DNA from: Rhabditoides inermis | Taxonomy: Eukaryota; Nematoda; Chromadorea; Rhabditida; Rhabditidae | DNA length: 64,000 bases | Assembly (NCBI GenBank): GCA_963966185.1 | Contig: CAWZYM010000249.1 | Coordinates: 112,501-176,500 of the forward strand | Reading direction: 5' to 3' | Part shown: one piece after another, positions 20,274 to 33,195 of the stretch | Layout: each line of letters begins with the position of its first letter | How positions within the stretch are numbered: the stretch's first letter is position 1 | Program-made: the position numbers and the translations under genes | The notes under the pieces: generated by a model | Told to the model about the DNA's origin: nothing | Seen by the model: the letters and a program-made list of their open reading frames with translations, nothing else | Database searches by the model: none

Positions 20274-22421
20274 CTCTAACCTAATAAGGAAAGTGGTGAG
20301 GAGGAAGTCGGAGGTCACTCATGGGAGGAGGCAAATGAAACGCGAAGACAGTGCGTGAAACGGGGGAGGAGCAGGAGAGAGGATGAGAAAAGGAGCAGGC
20401 TGTTCGGAAGGTTGTAATTGCCTCTTCGAGAGAGGACTGGTGTGTGGTGTGCGGAAAAGGAGACAAAAAAGATGATGACAGCGATTTGTATACACGTGAC
20501 AAACAAAAACGAGGAAGATGCGTAGATTGAATGTAACACAAGAAGGCAGTAATTGTGTCTTATCTCGTGTGAATTCACGAGATCATGGGCGCATGTGTTA
20601 GACGGAAATCGTAATGTTGTGAACATGTAAACAAGTCTACATTTGATGACCTGAGTGAGCCTGGTGAGACTGGGGGAAAGGGCGGTAAAGAGCTTCCGTG
20701 TAGACAATAAAGGATATATAGCAAGAACACGCGGTGGAAGGAAGGAGAAAGAGGAAGGGAATTGGACGTGTAATGACCGGATATCCACAAGAAAGGAACA
20801 TGGATTAAGCGAACGCACGGAAAAAAAACAGAATTTGTCTCAAAGCGTTTACTAGTAACAAATGAAAGTGCTACGAGTTGAAGTGCAATGAAAACCGTGC
20901 AGGCGTGTGAACAGAAAAACGTTACTTTGTTCTCATCCTATGAAAACTTTGAAATGCGATGGTGTGTGTGAAGACAGAAACAGAGTGGGTGAAGCAGGAT
21001 GAAAGGAGGAGAAAGTGTGAACGTTGATTGGAGCAGAGAGAGGAGAGTGAAGAACACCTCGTTACGCACAATAAAGTCTCTCGCGGGTCGATGTATGCGT
21101 TCCGTATTACATTCATGTGAGACTAGTATGAGAATGAAGCAGTGGAGGTGTGAACCATCATGACGCTCGACCTGTGTACGGGTCGGAAAGACAAAGATCT
21201 AAGAAATACATAGTTCAAAATCATCGAAAGAATAATGTACCAACGCTTTTGTTCAGTGCAGAAGATATTTTTGGTATTAAAGCTTAATCGAGATGAAAAT
21301 AGGGAAATCTGGCGACAACAGCTATAAAAATATGCGCGCGAAGGCGTAAACAGCATTGTTCTTCCAGCTAACTAGATTTTGATGGCCTCAGTACGAGGAA
21401 AAAGTGGAAAAGAGGAAGACGTGAGTGTAACAATATGAATTCATCCGGACTTTGGATGACTTCTACCATTACCCAAAAACAGACTGTGACTAACTGAGTG
21501 TGACTAACTGACATGTGAGTGACACTAGACACTGAAGTGTTGAGATTTAAACCAGAAAAATCAAGCTGCGACAAAAAGATTTGAAGAGAGAGAAATGCGT
21601 TCTTTTTCTTTTTCGCTTGCGTGAGTGGAATGATCTGGGTCAAGCCCATGGGGATAAGAGAATGGCAGATGAGAGTCTTCCGGACATGCTTTCCGGACAG
21701 TGGCGGCTGTTGTTCTGCCATTCTGGCCGCTTCTTTAGTGCAAGACGTTTTCGGTGGACTGTGGCTCGTTAGAGGGGTACAAAGAAAGTGTAGTGTCAGA
21801 ATGTACTGCATAAAAAGAACACAAATTTTGTTTTTGTTTTTGTTCAGCTTTTTTCACCCGGCAAGACTGTTTTGAAAATTATTCATATCAAAAGGTGATG
21901 AATACCAGTGAATTACAGATTGTTAGGGCAACGCATCAGCCAACAGTTAGCCAGTCGAATCGGTGTTTGCCATTCACGCGCTTACGAAAGTTGACATGTG
22001 TTTTCGTTCACATTTTGATAAAGTGGTTGTGTGACAGACTCGCCTTTTTGCTGTTGCGCTTGATCCATTCGAGCTGCATTGTGACAAGAGATCCGCTTGC
22101 CCACTCCTTATCTTGTCATACCAACAACCTGAAGAATGCATTTTTAACAACGCAGAAGCAACATATAACATTTGTTAGATAAATCAGTTTGTTTCATTCA
22201 AAAATGTCACCACAATACAACAGGATTTTCTCGGAAACGTAGGAAATGTCTTTCAAGAAGATAAAGAAAAACAATAGATGTTTTCTGTTTTGTTAGTCAT
22301 GCTTTCCTCACCCTAGCTAATTGGGAAGTTTCCTCCAATTCACAACACAACACAGACTTCCTGTCCTTTTTCGTGTTGTTAGAAGACACAAAACGAGTGC
22401 CATAACTGATTCGAGCGAACG

Positions 22422-22426
<5 letters not shown>

Positions 22427-22472
<46 letters not shown>
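22427..22472. repeat. (GA)n microsatellite
   Basis: A long uninterrupted GA run. Confidence 0.9.
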
Positions 22473-22476
<4 letters not shown>

Positions 22477-22674
22477 AAAGAAGAGAAATGGCGCAAGAGG
22501 GGGAAAGAAGAATTGCGTTTATACGAGGTCTAAACGCAAGTGATAAATTCGATAATGTTCTCGATATCCGCGAACGTGTTTGACTAGATGAGAACTGAGT
22601 TCATAAGGATATTACAAGAACAATGATAATGCTAAATGAGCATTTCACGACAAACAAGCAAAATGACACCGGAG

Positions 22675-22722
<48 letters not shown>

Positions 22723-23454
22723 CCCTCTTTCAGCGTTTTCAGATTCGTGATTGATGCGTTGTGACTATAAAACGATGCCATATATCAAGCATGGAAAGGG
22801 AGCAATAAGCGAACACCTTGATTCATGAAAGACTACTATGAAGAGAGTGGAAGAGGGAAAAGTGCGAGCAGCCTCTTGCGAGTGTAGTTCCAGTAGGCAC
22901 CCCGCCGCGCCATTCAAAGCGCCTTGCAGAAGGACGAGTGTCGGCAGAGACTCCTTGCACTTTGAAAAGAGGCAGCCCCGGGTAAGACAAGCACGGATGT
23001 AGTGGCGCATGGCAATGTTATAAATTAGTGCTGATAGGGCATATGAACAGTTTGAATGCGGCATTAAACCGATGTAGTTGGAAGTTGCGGAGGAGAGTAG
23101 AAGAGGGAGAAGTTTTTTTTTACAAAATCGCATGAAATGACAACCAAAACGGAAGGCAAGATAGGGAAGAATTTTTGTTTCACAGAATCCAGACACTATC
23201 AAGAAGGTGTGACCAAAACGTTGAGACATTTCAGTTATGCAGGAAGTATTGCGGTTTGGTATATACAGTTTGTGGTCTAATATATACAGTTCAGTTATTT
23301 CATGAGTGAGTAGGCGTTTCTCGAGATTTAAAATCCGGCATCTGGAATTAATAGAAGTCGCGCGCCAGATTGCGATAAGACAAAAAGAGTGTAAACGACA
23401 GTGGCAGCGGCAGTAAATCTCAATCACAAGTACGAATCTGAGATCTATTGGTGA

Positions 23455-23457
<3 letters not shown>

Positions 23458-23504
<47 letters not shown>
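23458..23504. repeat. (GA)n microsatellite
   Basis: A long uninterrupted GA run. Confidence 0.9.
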
Positions 23505-23507
<3 letters not shown>

Positions 23508-24307
23508 GAGATATGTTGATGAGTGGATATGGAGGGAGTGAAACTGGAGTCACAAGAAAGGAAAGAGCGAGAAAAAATGCAAAATGAAAGAGGAGAAGGG
23601 GTGATGAGGGATGAAAAAAGTTCTTGAAAGGACAACACACTCTGCAGAGTACCAAAACAAAGCGCCGAATGGATTTTCGATAATAATCCCGAACACACTA
23701 GATCCGCCATCCATCATCTGTGTAAGCGAACATCGACCACTAGTTGGTCAGGTTAGGTATTTTCCGGAAACGACCCCGCCCCTTCTATATGATATGCCCA
23801 GACAGGAGAGTCAACGGCGCACGACTTTTTGCATGCGATATTTATCGGCTGTGGGCGGAATAATGGAAGACTGGGGAGATAGATGGAGAGGCGGGGACAC
23901 GATTTGCATGAAACAAGTGGCATACATCACGGGACGACAGGTAATTTCGAGATTCCGGGAATAGGGCAGATGAGCAAGGATCGACAAAAACGAGACACGA
24001 AGCATCTAGAGTCAATGAGATCGATTTAGGTTATGTGAAAAGGGTTGCTGCAATGACAGATATTTCGACTTGACACGTGTTTTTATCATCATGATGCAAA
24101 GGTACATATACATATATTCATCGTTGAGAAGACGATTGCACTTGGAAGAAGGACGCAGTGGCTAGAGGGAGACAGCTGCAAACATATTTTCGAGTGTGAT
24201 CGAGTTGAGAGCTTATGAGATTGGCCAGCTATGAATAGAGTTAGACTTTGAAAGTATGGCAGCCATGACTAATGTGGTGTATAGTTGGGATGTTGGGGAC
24301 ATACCGT

Positions 24308-24544
24308 CTATCCGAATAGATCTCTCAATCCGAGGCCAGGACGGGAGCGGGGAGAGGAGAGGGAAGCGAAGTGGGGGTTGATCATCGAGTTGGAAGAGTA
24401 CATCGGGTTGTACGGCTGCTGGTACGGCTGTCGGTAGTGCACAGGCTGTCGGTAGTACACAGGTTGTTGGTAGTACATCGGACGACCGTAGTACTGAGCA
24501 GCTACCGCCGCGAGCAGTGAGAGAAGCAGAAGGAAGATGTACAT
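24308..24544 (-). CDS. small secreted Tyr/Gln/Pro-rich peptide
   Basis: An uninterrupted 78-aa frame. It starts with a textbook signal peptide (MYIFLLLLSLLAAVAAQ), followed by repeated YYQQP/YYRQP/HYRQP units (residues 18-50). The tail is Ser/Arg/Leu-rich (SPRSRPGLGLRDLFG). A TATA-like TATATAAAA lies 30-40 nt upstream of the ATG. Small secreted Tyr-rich proteins in nematodes include cuticle-associated and YGxY-type antimicrobial-like peptides; which of these, if either, it is cannot be told from sequence. It appears to be a single-exon gene. Confidence 0.65.
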   Translation of the reverse strand: MYIFLLLLSLLAAVAAQYYGRPMYYQQPVYYRQPVHYRQPYQQPYNPMYSSNSMINPHFASLSSPRSRPGLGLRDLFG

Positions 24545-24573
24545 GGTGCGGATATGAGTGATGCAAGCGCTGC

Positions 24574-24582
24574 TTTTATATA
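24574..24582 (-). promoter_or_regulatory. TATA-like box of the secreted peptide gene
   Basis: TATATAAAA on the minus strand, about 30 nt before the ATG at 24544, consistent with a short leader. Confidence 0.55.
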
Positions 24583-24806
24583 ATCGGATACGGAAACTGG
24601 ACCATGCAGCATGTATGCACGCTTGCGAGCGGAACAGTAAACATTACTGGTACGGATGGCAAGCGTGTAGTTTCTTGATGAAAACGAGATGGAGAGATAT
24701 TGGGGGGATTTATGGACCGTAATGCAGGAAGATAGTAGACAAGCACATGACTAGGCTATGAGAAAGTGACACTAATTGGAACGAGCTAACAATGTGATTG
24801 AAACGC

Positions 24807-24808
<2 letters not shown>

Positions 24809-24861
<53 letters not shown>

Positions 24862-24879
24862 AGAGGGAGAGAGGGAGAG

Positions 24880-24925
<46 letters not shown>
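24809..24925. repeat. (GA)n / (GGGA) microsatellite
   Basis: About 117 bp of nearly pure GA dinucleotides, broken by GGGGAGAGGG units; the longest such tract in the window. Confidence 0.9.
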
Positions 24926-24928
<3 letters not shown>

Positions 24929-25991
24929 GGAAGAAGGATGGTGTGAAGAAGTTCAAAAGCTTTTTTGTTTACGACATGTTATTTATACTTTATCATCGTT
25001 AGTTACGGTCATAAGATTCAACGACGCTGCTTTTCAAGCAGTTGTTTGGCTACTAAAAAAAATCCAGATCGGAAGTCAGTGGCGGTGATGTTCAGAAACA
25101 ATTATTACTTGGATAATGAGATTATTGCTTCACTGTGTTGACAACGCCTTTGGAGAACTCCACATCGGGTTGGTGACTTTTCTGCAACGGAAGCAGATTC
25201 AATGCAATGACAAAGAGAGAACTGAGAATGAAGCACGTCCGGTTTTTTTCTATTTTTCACTCATCCGTCTGGGATAAAAGTGGTAACCTAGAGAGTGACT
25301 AGTTTCTTGGAATTGATAATGTTGGGATTTTGGGAACTACTAGCGCACATGCCAGCCAAGAAGGGGCAGCTAAAGATGATTGATAACTATACGCACTGTT
25401 TGACAGACTATTGAATGACAAGTAAGCCGTATCTGCATGTTCGAGCATAAGGTATCAGCTAACAGCTGTTATTTATACTTTATCATACACGGTTGATACG
25501 TGCCTATCAAAACTCAATTTTTTTCAAAGCTAGTCGATGGGTTGTGTGACAAGAACAAAAAAAATTAGGATAAATTTGAATAAATGTATTTCCGTTTGTG
25601 AATTCCGATATTTGTTAATTCCTTAAATAAATATATTATAGGTTTTTAAGTACGCTTCCCAAATGTCAAATATTCAAAGTAGGCGGGACTAGATTTGAAA
25701 TTGCTTACGGTAATGTTCAGGTCCCGACACGATATTGAACATCTAGCTAGGAAAAATTCTTTCCTAAACAAAATGAATCCTACTTTTTCCACATTGAATT
25801 GTGAATAGCATTGTATTTGTATTGTGTTTTATGTATGTTGTTCATTACACCATTGCGTAATATCTGTTTCATTTATTTGTTTCCATTTTTTTTCATTTAT
25901 ATTCGTTCTTTTGTTGATGCCTATATTTTGTCATTTTTTTGTCGCGTTTATGTTAGTAAGTGTGGTTGTTCAATGGTGCTGTTTTCAGGTA
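24926..25991. other. upstream region of eS25 gene
   Basis: AT-rich and non-coding. The last 180 bases are strongly T-rich and end in TTTTCAG, looking like an outron or a 5' UTR intron of the ribosomal protein gene. Confidence 0.55.
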
Positions 25992-26414
25992 ATGCCCCCC
26001 AAGGCTGCTAAGGGAAAGGACCCCAAGGGAGGTAAGGCTCCCCCTGGCAAGAAGAAGGAGGGATCCGGAGGAAAGGCCAAGAAGAAGAAGTGGTCCAAGG
26101 GAAAGGTCAGGGACAAGCTCAACAACATGGTCCTCTTCGATCAGGCTACTTATGACAAGCTGTACAAGGAGGTGGGTAGTCTTTTTTTCCCCATCTGTTC
26201 GTGTTTGATGCATGATGTTGATTTTAAGGTGATCACCTACAAGCTCATCACTCCCTCGGTTGTCTCTGAGCGTCTGAAGGTTCGTGCTTCCCTCGCCAAG
26301 GCCGGTCTCCGCGAGATGCAGGCCAAGGGACTGATCAAGATCGTCGTCCAGCACGGCGGACAGATCGTCTACACCAGGGCGACCAAGGCCGATGACGCCG
26401 TCATTGTTGAGTAA
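25992..26414 (+). CDS. rps-25: 40S ribosomal protein eS25 (RPS25)
   Basis: Two exons (25992-26171 and 26229-26414) give about 121 aa, the normal family length. The Lys-rich N-terminus ([15 protein letters not shown]) precedes the conserved [18 protein letters not shown] and [20 protein letters not shown], and a C-terminal [12 protein letters not shown]. It is a small-subunit protein near the tRNA exit region and is needed by many IRES elements. The ATG is 3 nt behind a TTTTCAG acceptor (25987-25988), consistent with spliced-leader trans-splicing or a leader intron. Codon use is strongly biased (AAG, CTC, GTC), as in highly expressed genes. The innexin ATG follows 167 nt after the stop. Confidence 0.97.
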   Translation: MPPKAAKGKDPKGGKAPPGKKKEGSGGKAKKKKWSKGKVRDKLNNMVLFDQATYDKLYKEVGSLFFPICSCLMHDVDFKVITYKLITPSVVSERLKVRASLAKAGLREMQAKGLIKIVVQHGGQIVYTRATKADDAVIVE

Positions 26415-26581
26415 ATATTCATTTTCAAAAGTGTTTTGTCAATGAATGTTTATGTTTTGGTTGTTATAAACTGTCAATGAAATCTTGTTGTTTCTTTTCA
26501 TTTTTGTTATCCGTTTGGATCGGACTAGGTATACTTTATGGGCAGTTCTAGTCACGGTTTTTTATTGTTCTTTTTTACAGG
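26415..26581 (+). promoter_or_regulatory. intercistronic region, candidate trans-splice acceptor
   Basis: 167 nt separate the eS25 stop from the innexin ATG. The segment is T-rich and ends in TTTTTTACAG immediately before the innexin start. Such spacing with a downstream acceptor is typical of nematode operons processed by SL2-type trans-splicing. No canonical AATAAA is seen within it. Confidence 0.5.
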
Positions 26582-28984
26582 ATGTTTGTTTTTCGAGTAC
26601 TGAACACTGTTCCATACAGCAATCAATCAGGAGCCAAGGATTTGATCGCCAGTTTGCATAGCTATTTCACCTGTAATGTATTGATTGGGTTGGCCTGCCT
26701 TGTATCGTGGAAGCAATTTGGAGGAAAGCCGATTGAGTGCATGTTACCGCCAGAGTTCACCAATGCATGGGGACAGGTGGGACACATCTAGTAATTAAAG
26801 TGATCATCTTCTTACGTTTCAGTACGCCGAAAATTATTGCTGGGCCCAGGATACGTACTTTGTTCCTTTTTCTGAATCGATTCCTCCTGTAAATGACTCA
26901 CAAAAGGCGTCAGAAAGGGTGTGTAGTAGATTTGCTTCTCGTGGGAGTCAATTGTTCCCTAGATTTCGTACTATCAATGGATGCCCTTCTTTCTTCTATT
27001 CGAGGCTGCATGCTTCCAGCTTCCTTGTTTCATTTGGAAGTATTTTGCCAGCCAATCAGGTATGTTGGATAACTATGTTATCATAATTATCACTTACGAG
27101 TTTATAGGAATGCGAGTAGGCGAGCTGCTACGAATAGCAAGTGATGATGCGAATGCAGTTCCTGAGGTGAAGAAGTCGAATATACGCGCACTCTGTATTC
27201 ACCTCCAAGGATCTCTACGCTTCCAAAAGAGACTCAAACTGGTATGTCAGCTTGTGGTTTTAGATATAGTCGCTTCCCCCGTTAGTTCATTACCGCCAAC
27301 AGTCGAGCTGGAGCTTTTTGGACGTGTGCGCGTGGCGAATGACTCATTTGAATATACTGCATATTCTCGCTTCCGAAATGGGGGGAGGCGACTATGTAAT
27401 ATATGATGTGATCGAAAAAGTGTATTAATTTCAGAAGCGTCTGGTGCCTCACAAAGTGTTGCGTTTTCTCAACATCAAGTACTCTACATATTATGTGACG
27501 TTCATTTACTTTATGGCTAAGTTCGCCTTCCTCATAAACGTCGGTATGCAGGCCAAACTCCTCAATCAGTGAGTGTTTCTTATATTTCTAAAATAACTAT
27601 GTTGGAGGTACTTACTGCCCAAGTCGGCGGACCGATTCGGCTTCGACATTTGGAAATCGTTGTGGTTTGGTAACCAAACTTGGAAGGACAACGGCATCTT
27701 TCCGAGAGTGAGCTTGTGTGACTTTGAGGTGAGTTGCATCGTTACAGCATATCATTTTAATATTCACTCGGTTATCATTTCATGTATTCATCACTCTCTG
27801 TGTCTATTACGTATCTAGGTCCGCGAGATGGGTAACATACAGACACACACGGTACAGTGCGTGCTGCTCATCAATATCTTCACCGAAAAGATCTTCCTTG
27901 TGTTATGGGCTTGGTGAGTTGTTAGTAATCATGTATGTCAATAGTGACAATCGTCGAAAGTTTGCAGGTACGTAGTTTTGTCCGCATTCACCACGTGCAA
28001 CTTGTTCAGTTGGGCATTCCTCATTTTCTCGGACACAAGCAAGGAACATTTTGTGCTCAATCACTTAGAGATGAGCGAAGCCAAGTTTGACAAGAGAGAC
28101 GCTGGTGAGTGGTGATTATAGTTTTTTTTATATGGTCGCAACTCATATCACTCTCACATCCTCACTTTCACTCGTATTTATATTTCTAAAGGTGCCGGAG
28201 CTGATGCTGTGATAAGCGTCAAAGGTATCCCTTACCGCTACTCACGTTGCTTACTGTATTTGGTTGTAGTTCGTATCTAAACGTTGATCTGGTGTGCAAA
28301 TGTTGATCATGTTGTCTCTCCTCGCACCACCCATTTCTCTTTTTTTCCAGATGCACGAGAGAACGTCGGTCGCTTCATTGACAAGTACCTCGGCCTGGAC
28401 GGCATTTTTCTGCTGCAGCTCATCGGACAGCACGCGGACGTGGTATTGACTACGGAGCTAGTCGCTGCTCTCTGGCAATCACATCACGATATCGAGGGTC
28501 AGAGAAAGTGAGCTTGAAAATCGCGCCGCTTGATGATCGGAACACACCTTTATTTCAGGGCGCTGAAGCAGATGAATGCGATTCTACCAATGTTGCGACA
28601 CGACTCGATCCAGGTAACAGCACCGAAGACACCACCGCCGCCCGGATGCACTACTATCGACTGCCGAAAGCCCAGCGTATCTCCACGCAGAGAGAGCAGG
28701 GTGGGTAACTTCAATGTAATTCAAATATTGCGAACTAAAAACTATAAATTCAAAAAGAAGCGTTTGTTCAGGCAGTGCCTGCACCGATGGAGCGTGTCGG
28801 CTCCATTCATCGCACACTGTCGTTCGAAGCACTGGAGCTGAGTCCAATGCTGGTGAAGCGCTACGCGGACAGCAGCAGCGATGAAGACGAATCGAGCTCT
28901 CCGAAGAAGAGTATTAAGAGCGATAAACTGGAAAAGGAGAAGAATGAGAAGACGGTCGCTTCTAGAAGGGCAAGCCGATGGTAG
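26582..28984 (+). CDS. innexin gap-junction/hemichannel protein
   Basis: Twelve exons: 26582-26776, 26823-26918, 26963-27059, 27108-27241, 27435-27568, 27608-27728, 27819-27913, 27968-28104, 28192-28224, 28351-28507, 28559-28700 and 28772-28984. They join in phase to 517 aa. Hallmarks are [20 protein letters not shown], then the innexin [13 protein letters not shown] box, [13 protein letters not shown] at TM2, [27 protein letters not shown], and [15 protein letters not shown] in the cytoplasmic C-terminal region. Innexins form hexa- or octameric channels coupling cells. The final exon adds a Ser/Asp/Glu- and Lys-rich tail ([13 protein letters not shown]). The ATG lies one base behind TTTTTTACAG, consistent with trans-splicing of a downstream operon gene. 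It is one of many nematode innexins; no orthologue is assigned. Confidence 0.93.
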
Positions 28985-29768
28985 ATTCATACATCACAGG
29001 TGTCGAGAATGGTATCATGTAACTATGCGTTTTTCAGTGTTGAATGTGTATTGCGTTTTCACTGATCAAGCCTAGCGAAAGAGCGAGAGATGCTAGAGAG
29101 CATGGGAAATTGAGAGACGCAGATCCGTATGTGAGGGAAATAGCGCGCGATAGTGAGAGAGTGCGCGGGAAAGTTAGACGGTGAGAGTGTGGGCGCTGGC
29201 GGCTGTGAGAAAAGAGCGATAATGGGCCAAAACGCATCCTTGAAAATGCTTGAAGATGAAAATCCCGTTCATAAGTAACAATTTCCTTTTACATAATCGA
29301 CCCTCCTGAGTAAAAGGAAATTGTTACTTTCAAACGGGAAATTCATTTTCATGGAGTTTGAGGGGTGCCCAAAATCCCATTATCGCTCAAATATCACGGG
29401 TCAGAAAAATCGATTTTTCTGGTCGCGAATGGGTGCGTTTTTCGGCTACCAGCAGTCGGGTGCGTTTTTGAGCAAATTTCGCCATTATCAGAGTCCTGTT
29501 ATGTATGGGTAGATTGAACAAGACGTTTTATTCATTTCACTTGTATGTATTGTTATTATGTCTGGTACGTATAATGTTTAATGTACAAAGCAATGTCATG
29601 CCATCGCAACCAAATACCAAGTGCACATTCATAATAGCTTTATCCTGATGGATCTGATCAACAATAACCGAATAAATTTGTGAATTCAAACGTCCCAACT
29701 TCTCAATCCACACAAAACAGACAACATAACAACGGGAGGCGAACAGTCAACAATTTTCCGCGAAGGAT
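28985..29768. other. convergent intergenic region
   Basis: This lies between the stops of the innexin and WDR46 genes, which are transcribed towards each other. It holds a small foldback element (29214-29388) and no gene. Confidence 0.6.
29214..29388. mobile_element. small foldback/MITE-like element
   Basis: The terminal inverted repeats GAGCGATAATGGG and CCCATTATCGCTC enclose a strong central stem (AGTAACAATTTCCTTTTAC against GTAAAAGGAAATTGTTACT). The rest of the arms is only partly complementary. A non-autonomous DNA transposon remnant is the simplest reading. Confidence 0.65.
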
Positions 29769-30096
29769 TCAGGGCTTGGGCCGGAACCTGTCGAGAGCCT
29801 TTTTAGGTTTGTCGTCTTTGGGCTTCTCTCCAAACTCCTTCTTCATCAACTCGTTTTTCTCTAGGGCGCGATTCAGACGAATCTCACCGCGCACAATGTT
29901 CTTTCGAGCCTCCTGCAATCACAACATGACAAACTGATGTAAATATGGTTCAGGAGCACAAGTGTTTTATTGACAATCACATACCTTGTGCCCCGCCTTG
30001 CTCCTTCCCTTCATGCGGTGGCGCGGCTTGTAGTCGACGGTCGGTGCTTTCACCTGAACCACGCTCTCTTTATCTCATTTCTTCATCTCATTTCTT

Positions 30097-30155
<59 letters not shown>

Positions 30156-32756
30156 TGCTCTTTCTTTATCTCTCACTAACGTCTCAGTCTCACTCACCCA
30201 TAGCTTGCTCTTGGCCTCCTCGATGTTCTTCTCGAGCAGCTCCGTGTTCACCCTCGCAATCTCGTTCGGATCAAGGCATATGAGGTCAGGCTGTAGCTTG
30301 TCCAGCAGTTGACGCACCTGTGACACAAATGTTACAAACTTACAATATCTGAACCAGAAGTAGGTGTTTCCGGCTCTGTGAATAATTGATGTTTGAGTTA
30401 TGATCACATAATGCGATACCGGATAAATGTTGAATTGAATTGATCTGAACCAGTGTCCATATCAAAACAACAGTTTCAATTAAAATTTGACAACGACCGA
30501 TGTCCTGAAAACATACCTCCCTCTCCCTCTTCTGAGACTTGGTCTCGTAGGGATTGGCGCGCAGTGCATCAACGTTTGCCTCTCCCGCGCCTGAAATCAT
30601 AACAACCATAAACTATTGAATTTGTAACAAAAACACTGACCCGGAACGAGAATAGAGGTGAATCCCATCGAGTGACCGACGCCGAGCACATCTTCGTAAG
30701 GAACGAAGCGCAGATCAGAGACGGGCCCGCCACAGCGGTGCGCCAGGTAAGGCTCGTGGCACACACCGAGGTGCATGTCGCGGAACACCTGCAAGGGGTA
30801 GATAGATAACTGAGAAAACAAAGATTATAATTGATATTGATAACGTAGAAGAAAGATGGAAAAGGGAGAGAAAAATAGATGTATATAAATAAAGATGAAT
30901 CATCCAAAACTCTGTTATCACTCACCTGGACCGTGTTGCCGATCGCACACGCAACAGCCTTCTTCTGCGAAATGGCGATGTGCGACGCGCCCGACGGCAT
31001 CTTGTACGCGTGCAGCTGACGGTACATGCGCACGTCCCACACCCTGCCAACATACCATCATTATACGTGGTTCGATACAAGAGATGAACGAAATCGATAT
31101 ATACGACACAAACATAGCGTGAAGAGTACACCAACCTGCACTTTCCGTCGAGTCCGTTGGTGACCATGTAGTCGCCGGTGTCGTCGACAGCGATTCCGGT
31201 GACAGGCGAGCGGTGAGCGAGCATCTTCACGAGCGGCTCGCGCGAGTTCGGAGACCACAGTGAAACAGTACCTCAAACAAAAAAGTTCCACGTGAATAAT
31301 TCGTATCAAAGACAAAAGAAGTTATGAATTAAATGTAACACATCAATACTGTTTTCAATAGTGAAAATAGTACACACCGTCTCCATGGGCGGTGTGGATG
31401 ATAGCATTGGCGGGGTTTTGGCACATGACATCTAACGAGCCCTGCTTGCACGGGAACGAGCACACCATCTTGCCCACAGACACGTCGAGGAAGTGCAGGA
31501 ACGACTTGCGCGACTGAACTGCCATATAAACAGGTGAAAACATCGAAATGGCTCCGAACACCAGAGAAAATGAGAAAATATAAGCAATCTGACAACGTAT
31601 AGATACTTACGCCGCCGACAAGAAGGAAGTGACGCTGAAGGAATTCGAGCCGCTTCACCTCGCTGAAAAAAGGTGATACTTATCTTACCTGATGCGCTTT
31701 GAAATCAAAAAGGATACTCACTCGAGGTTTTTGAGGCAATGGAGCTCGACACCAGAGTCGTCGTAAATGTACGTATAGTTGCGCTGCGCAACCGCAAACA
31801 TGTTCTCTGTGTGCAGCCATCTACAATCAGAACGTCAATATGATGCAATGGCATAAAGAGCTTAAAAGAGATATCACTTATTAGTGTTAGAAACGAACGG
31901 ATCATGCCATCACTCACTTGATGTCCCTGACTCCCTCGAGAACGTTCGTCTCGGAGTGGAGCTTCTTCGTCTGCCAGTCGAGGGCGGCGACGTGGCCGCG
32001 CTTGCCACCAATCAGCAAATGCCTTCCGTTGTCCGTATAGTCAAGGCGATACGGACCGAATTGCTCCAGGTGCAGGTCAAAGTGCTAAACACAGTGTAAA
32101 CATGAACAACGCAAGAATAGTATGTAACGACAAGGTAAGAAACAATCAATCATCATTCAACCTGAATACCTTGCTGGCGGAGGCGAGGTCGACGTTCTGC
32201 GCAATCTCGTGCTGCTTGACGTTGTAGGTGAGCTCGCCGTCGTCTGTCTCCATAAACCCGCTCTCCTCCTGGTTGAGCAGCTCCGCGCGTGCAGTGAAGT
32301 CGGCTCGCTCCTGGACAACGCGTTCATGACGAAACGTTACACTCATGAAAATCTCACCTGGAATGTCTTCTTCTTCTTACTCATACGCTTCTGTGCAAGG
32401 GAGGATCGCATGCGGCTCGGCTCCAGCTCTACTAACCCGTTCGCATGCTTTTTCACCGACTCCGCGTTGACCGGCATCGTGTCCGGGAACGGATCGTTCT
32501 GCTTCTTCTTGCTGCAAATAGAGGATGCTACATGAACATCGTTGCGGACATGCGGGCTCTCGACACATTCTCTCACATTATTCCACTTCATAATTTCGAA
32601 TAAGGGAAAGACTCACGGGAAGCTTTTTCCCTCCTGCTTACTGAGCATGGTGAGATTGAACTTGTGCTTCCTGTCCATACTCTTATAGCCGCCGACAGGG
32701 GCACCGCTGCCCACATCCTCGGCGACGAATTCAAAGAGTTCAGTTTTCGCCGCCAT
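29769..32756 (-). CDS. wdr-46: U3 snoRNP-associated WD40 protein WDR46/UTP7 (BING4)
   Basis: Fourteen exons join in phase to about 565 aa. Minus-strand order: 32617-32756, 32358-32511, 32170-32310, 31918-32084, 31722-31820, 31611-31662, 31378-31513, 31136-31271, 30926-31043, 30641-30788, 30517-30590, 30198-30317, 29985-30053 and 29769-29912. The centre is a WD40 propeller ([44 protein letters not shown]). The UTP7/BING4 signature follows: [40 protein letters not shown] and [18 protein letters not shown] basic C-terminus ends in DRFRPKP. The protein acts in the nucleolus in 18S rRNA processing within the small-subunit processome. The ATG sits shortly behind a TTTTCAG acceptor. Confidence 0.93.
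30096..30160. repeat. (CT)n microsatellite in WDR46 intron
   Basis: A CT/CTTT-interrupted run between exons 12 and 13 of WDR46. Confidence 0.85.
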
Positions 32757-33195
32757 TTTGGCGAGCTGAGCTGAAAAGGACACGATATACGCGTGCATCA
32801 TGAAACACGCACGGACATGCAGAAACGTATTGATTAACAACTATATGTATAAAGTAAAAAGTAAACATTCATGAAAAGGTAAATAAAATCAAAAACAAAC
32901 AGCTGCTAAGTTTGCGAAAAATGAACCGAACACGCTAACACCATTCGCGTGTCAAGGAATTGGAGAGCGTACGGATAGTTTTTTTTATTGAAAGCCATTT
33001 TGTGTAAATTGTTGTAAATGTTCGTAAATTTAAACATTTGTACATTTACATTTAAACATTTAAACATTTGTGTAAATTCATATTCACAAAATGAATTTAA
33101 AACAATAGAAATGCATTAGGAATAAATATGAATGCACATGCACATGTTTTGTTGTTTCAACAAACTTTAAATTTCGTCAGATCCACCTAAAAACA

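Larger units (their letters stand above)
20274..24307. other. gene-poor upstream region of TWK channel with microsatellites
   Basis: About 4 kb with many short frames on both strands but no recognisable domain or consistent splicing. (GA)n runs lie at 22427-22472, 22681-22717 and 23458-23504. It may hold TWK regulatory DNA or an unrecognised 5' exon. Confidence 0.5.

Noticed and set aside
20315..20818. Overlapping 86-167 aa frames, Ser/Leu/Phe-rich
   Set aside because: Low-complexity frames in purine/pyrimidine-skewed DNA, with no domain, no consistent splicing and no signal of selection.
22765..23655. A 296-aa open frame on the minus strand
   Set aside because: It runs through a (GA)n microsatellite that supplies a Ser-Leu repeat. 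The rest has no recognisable domain and unusual composition.
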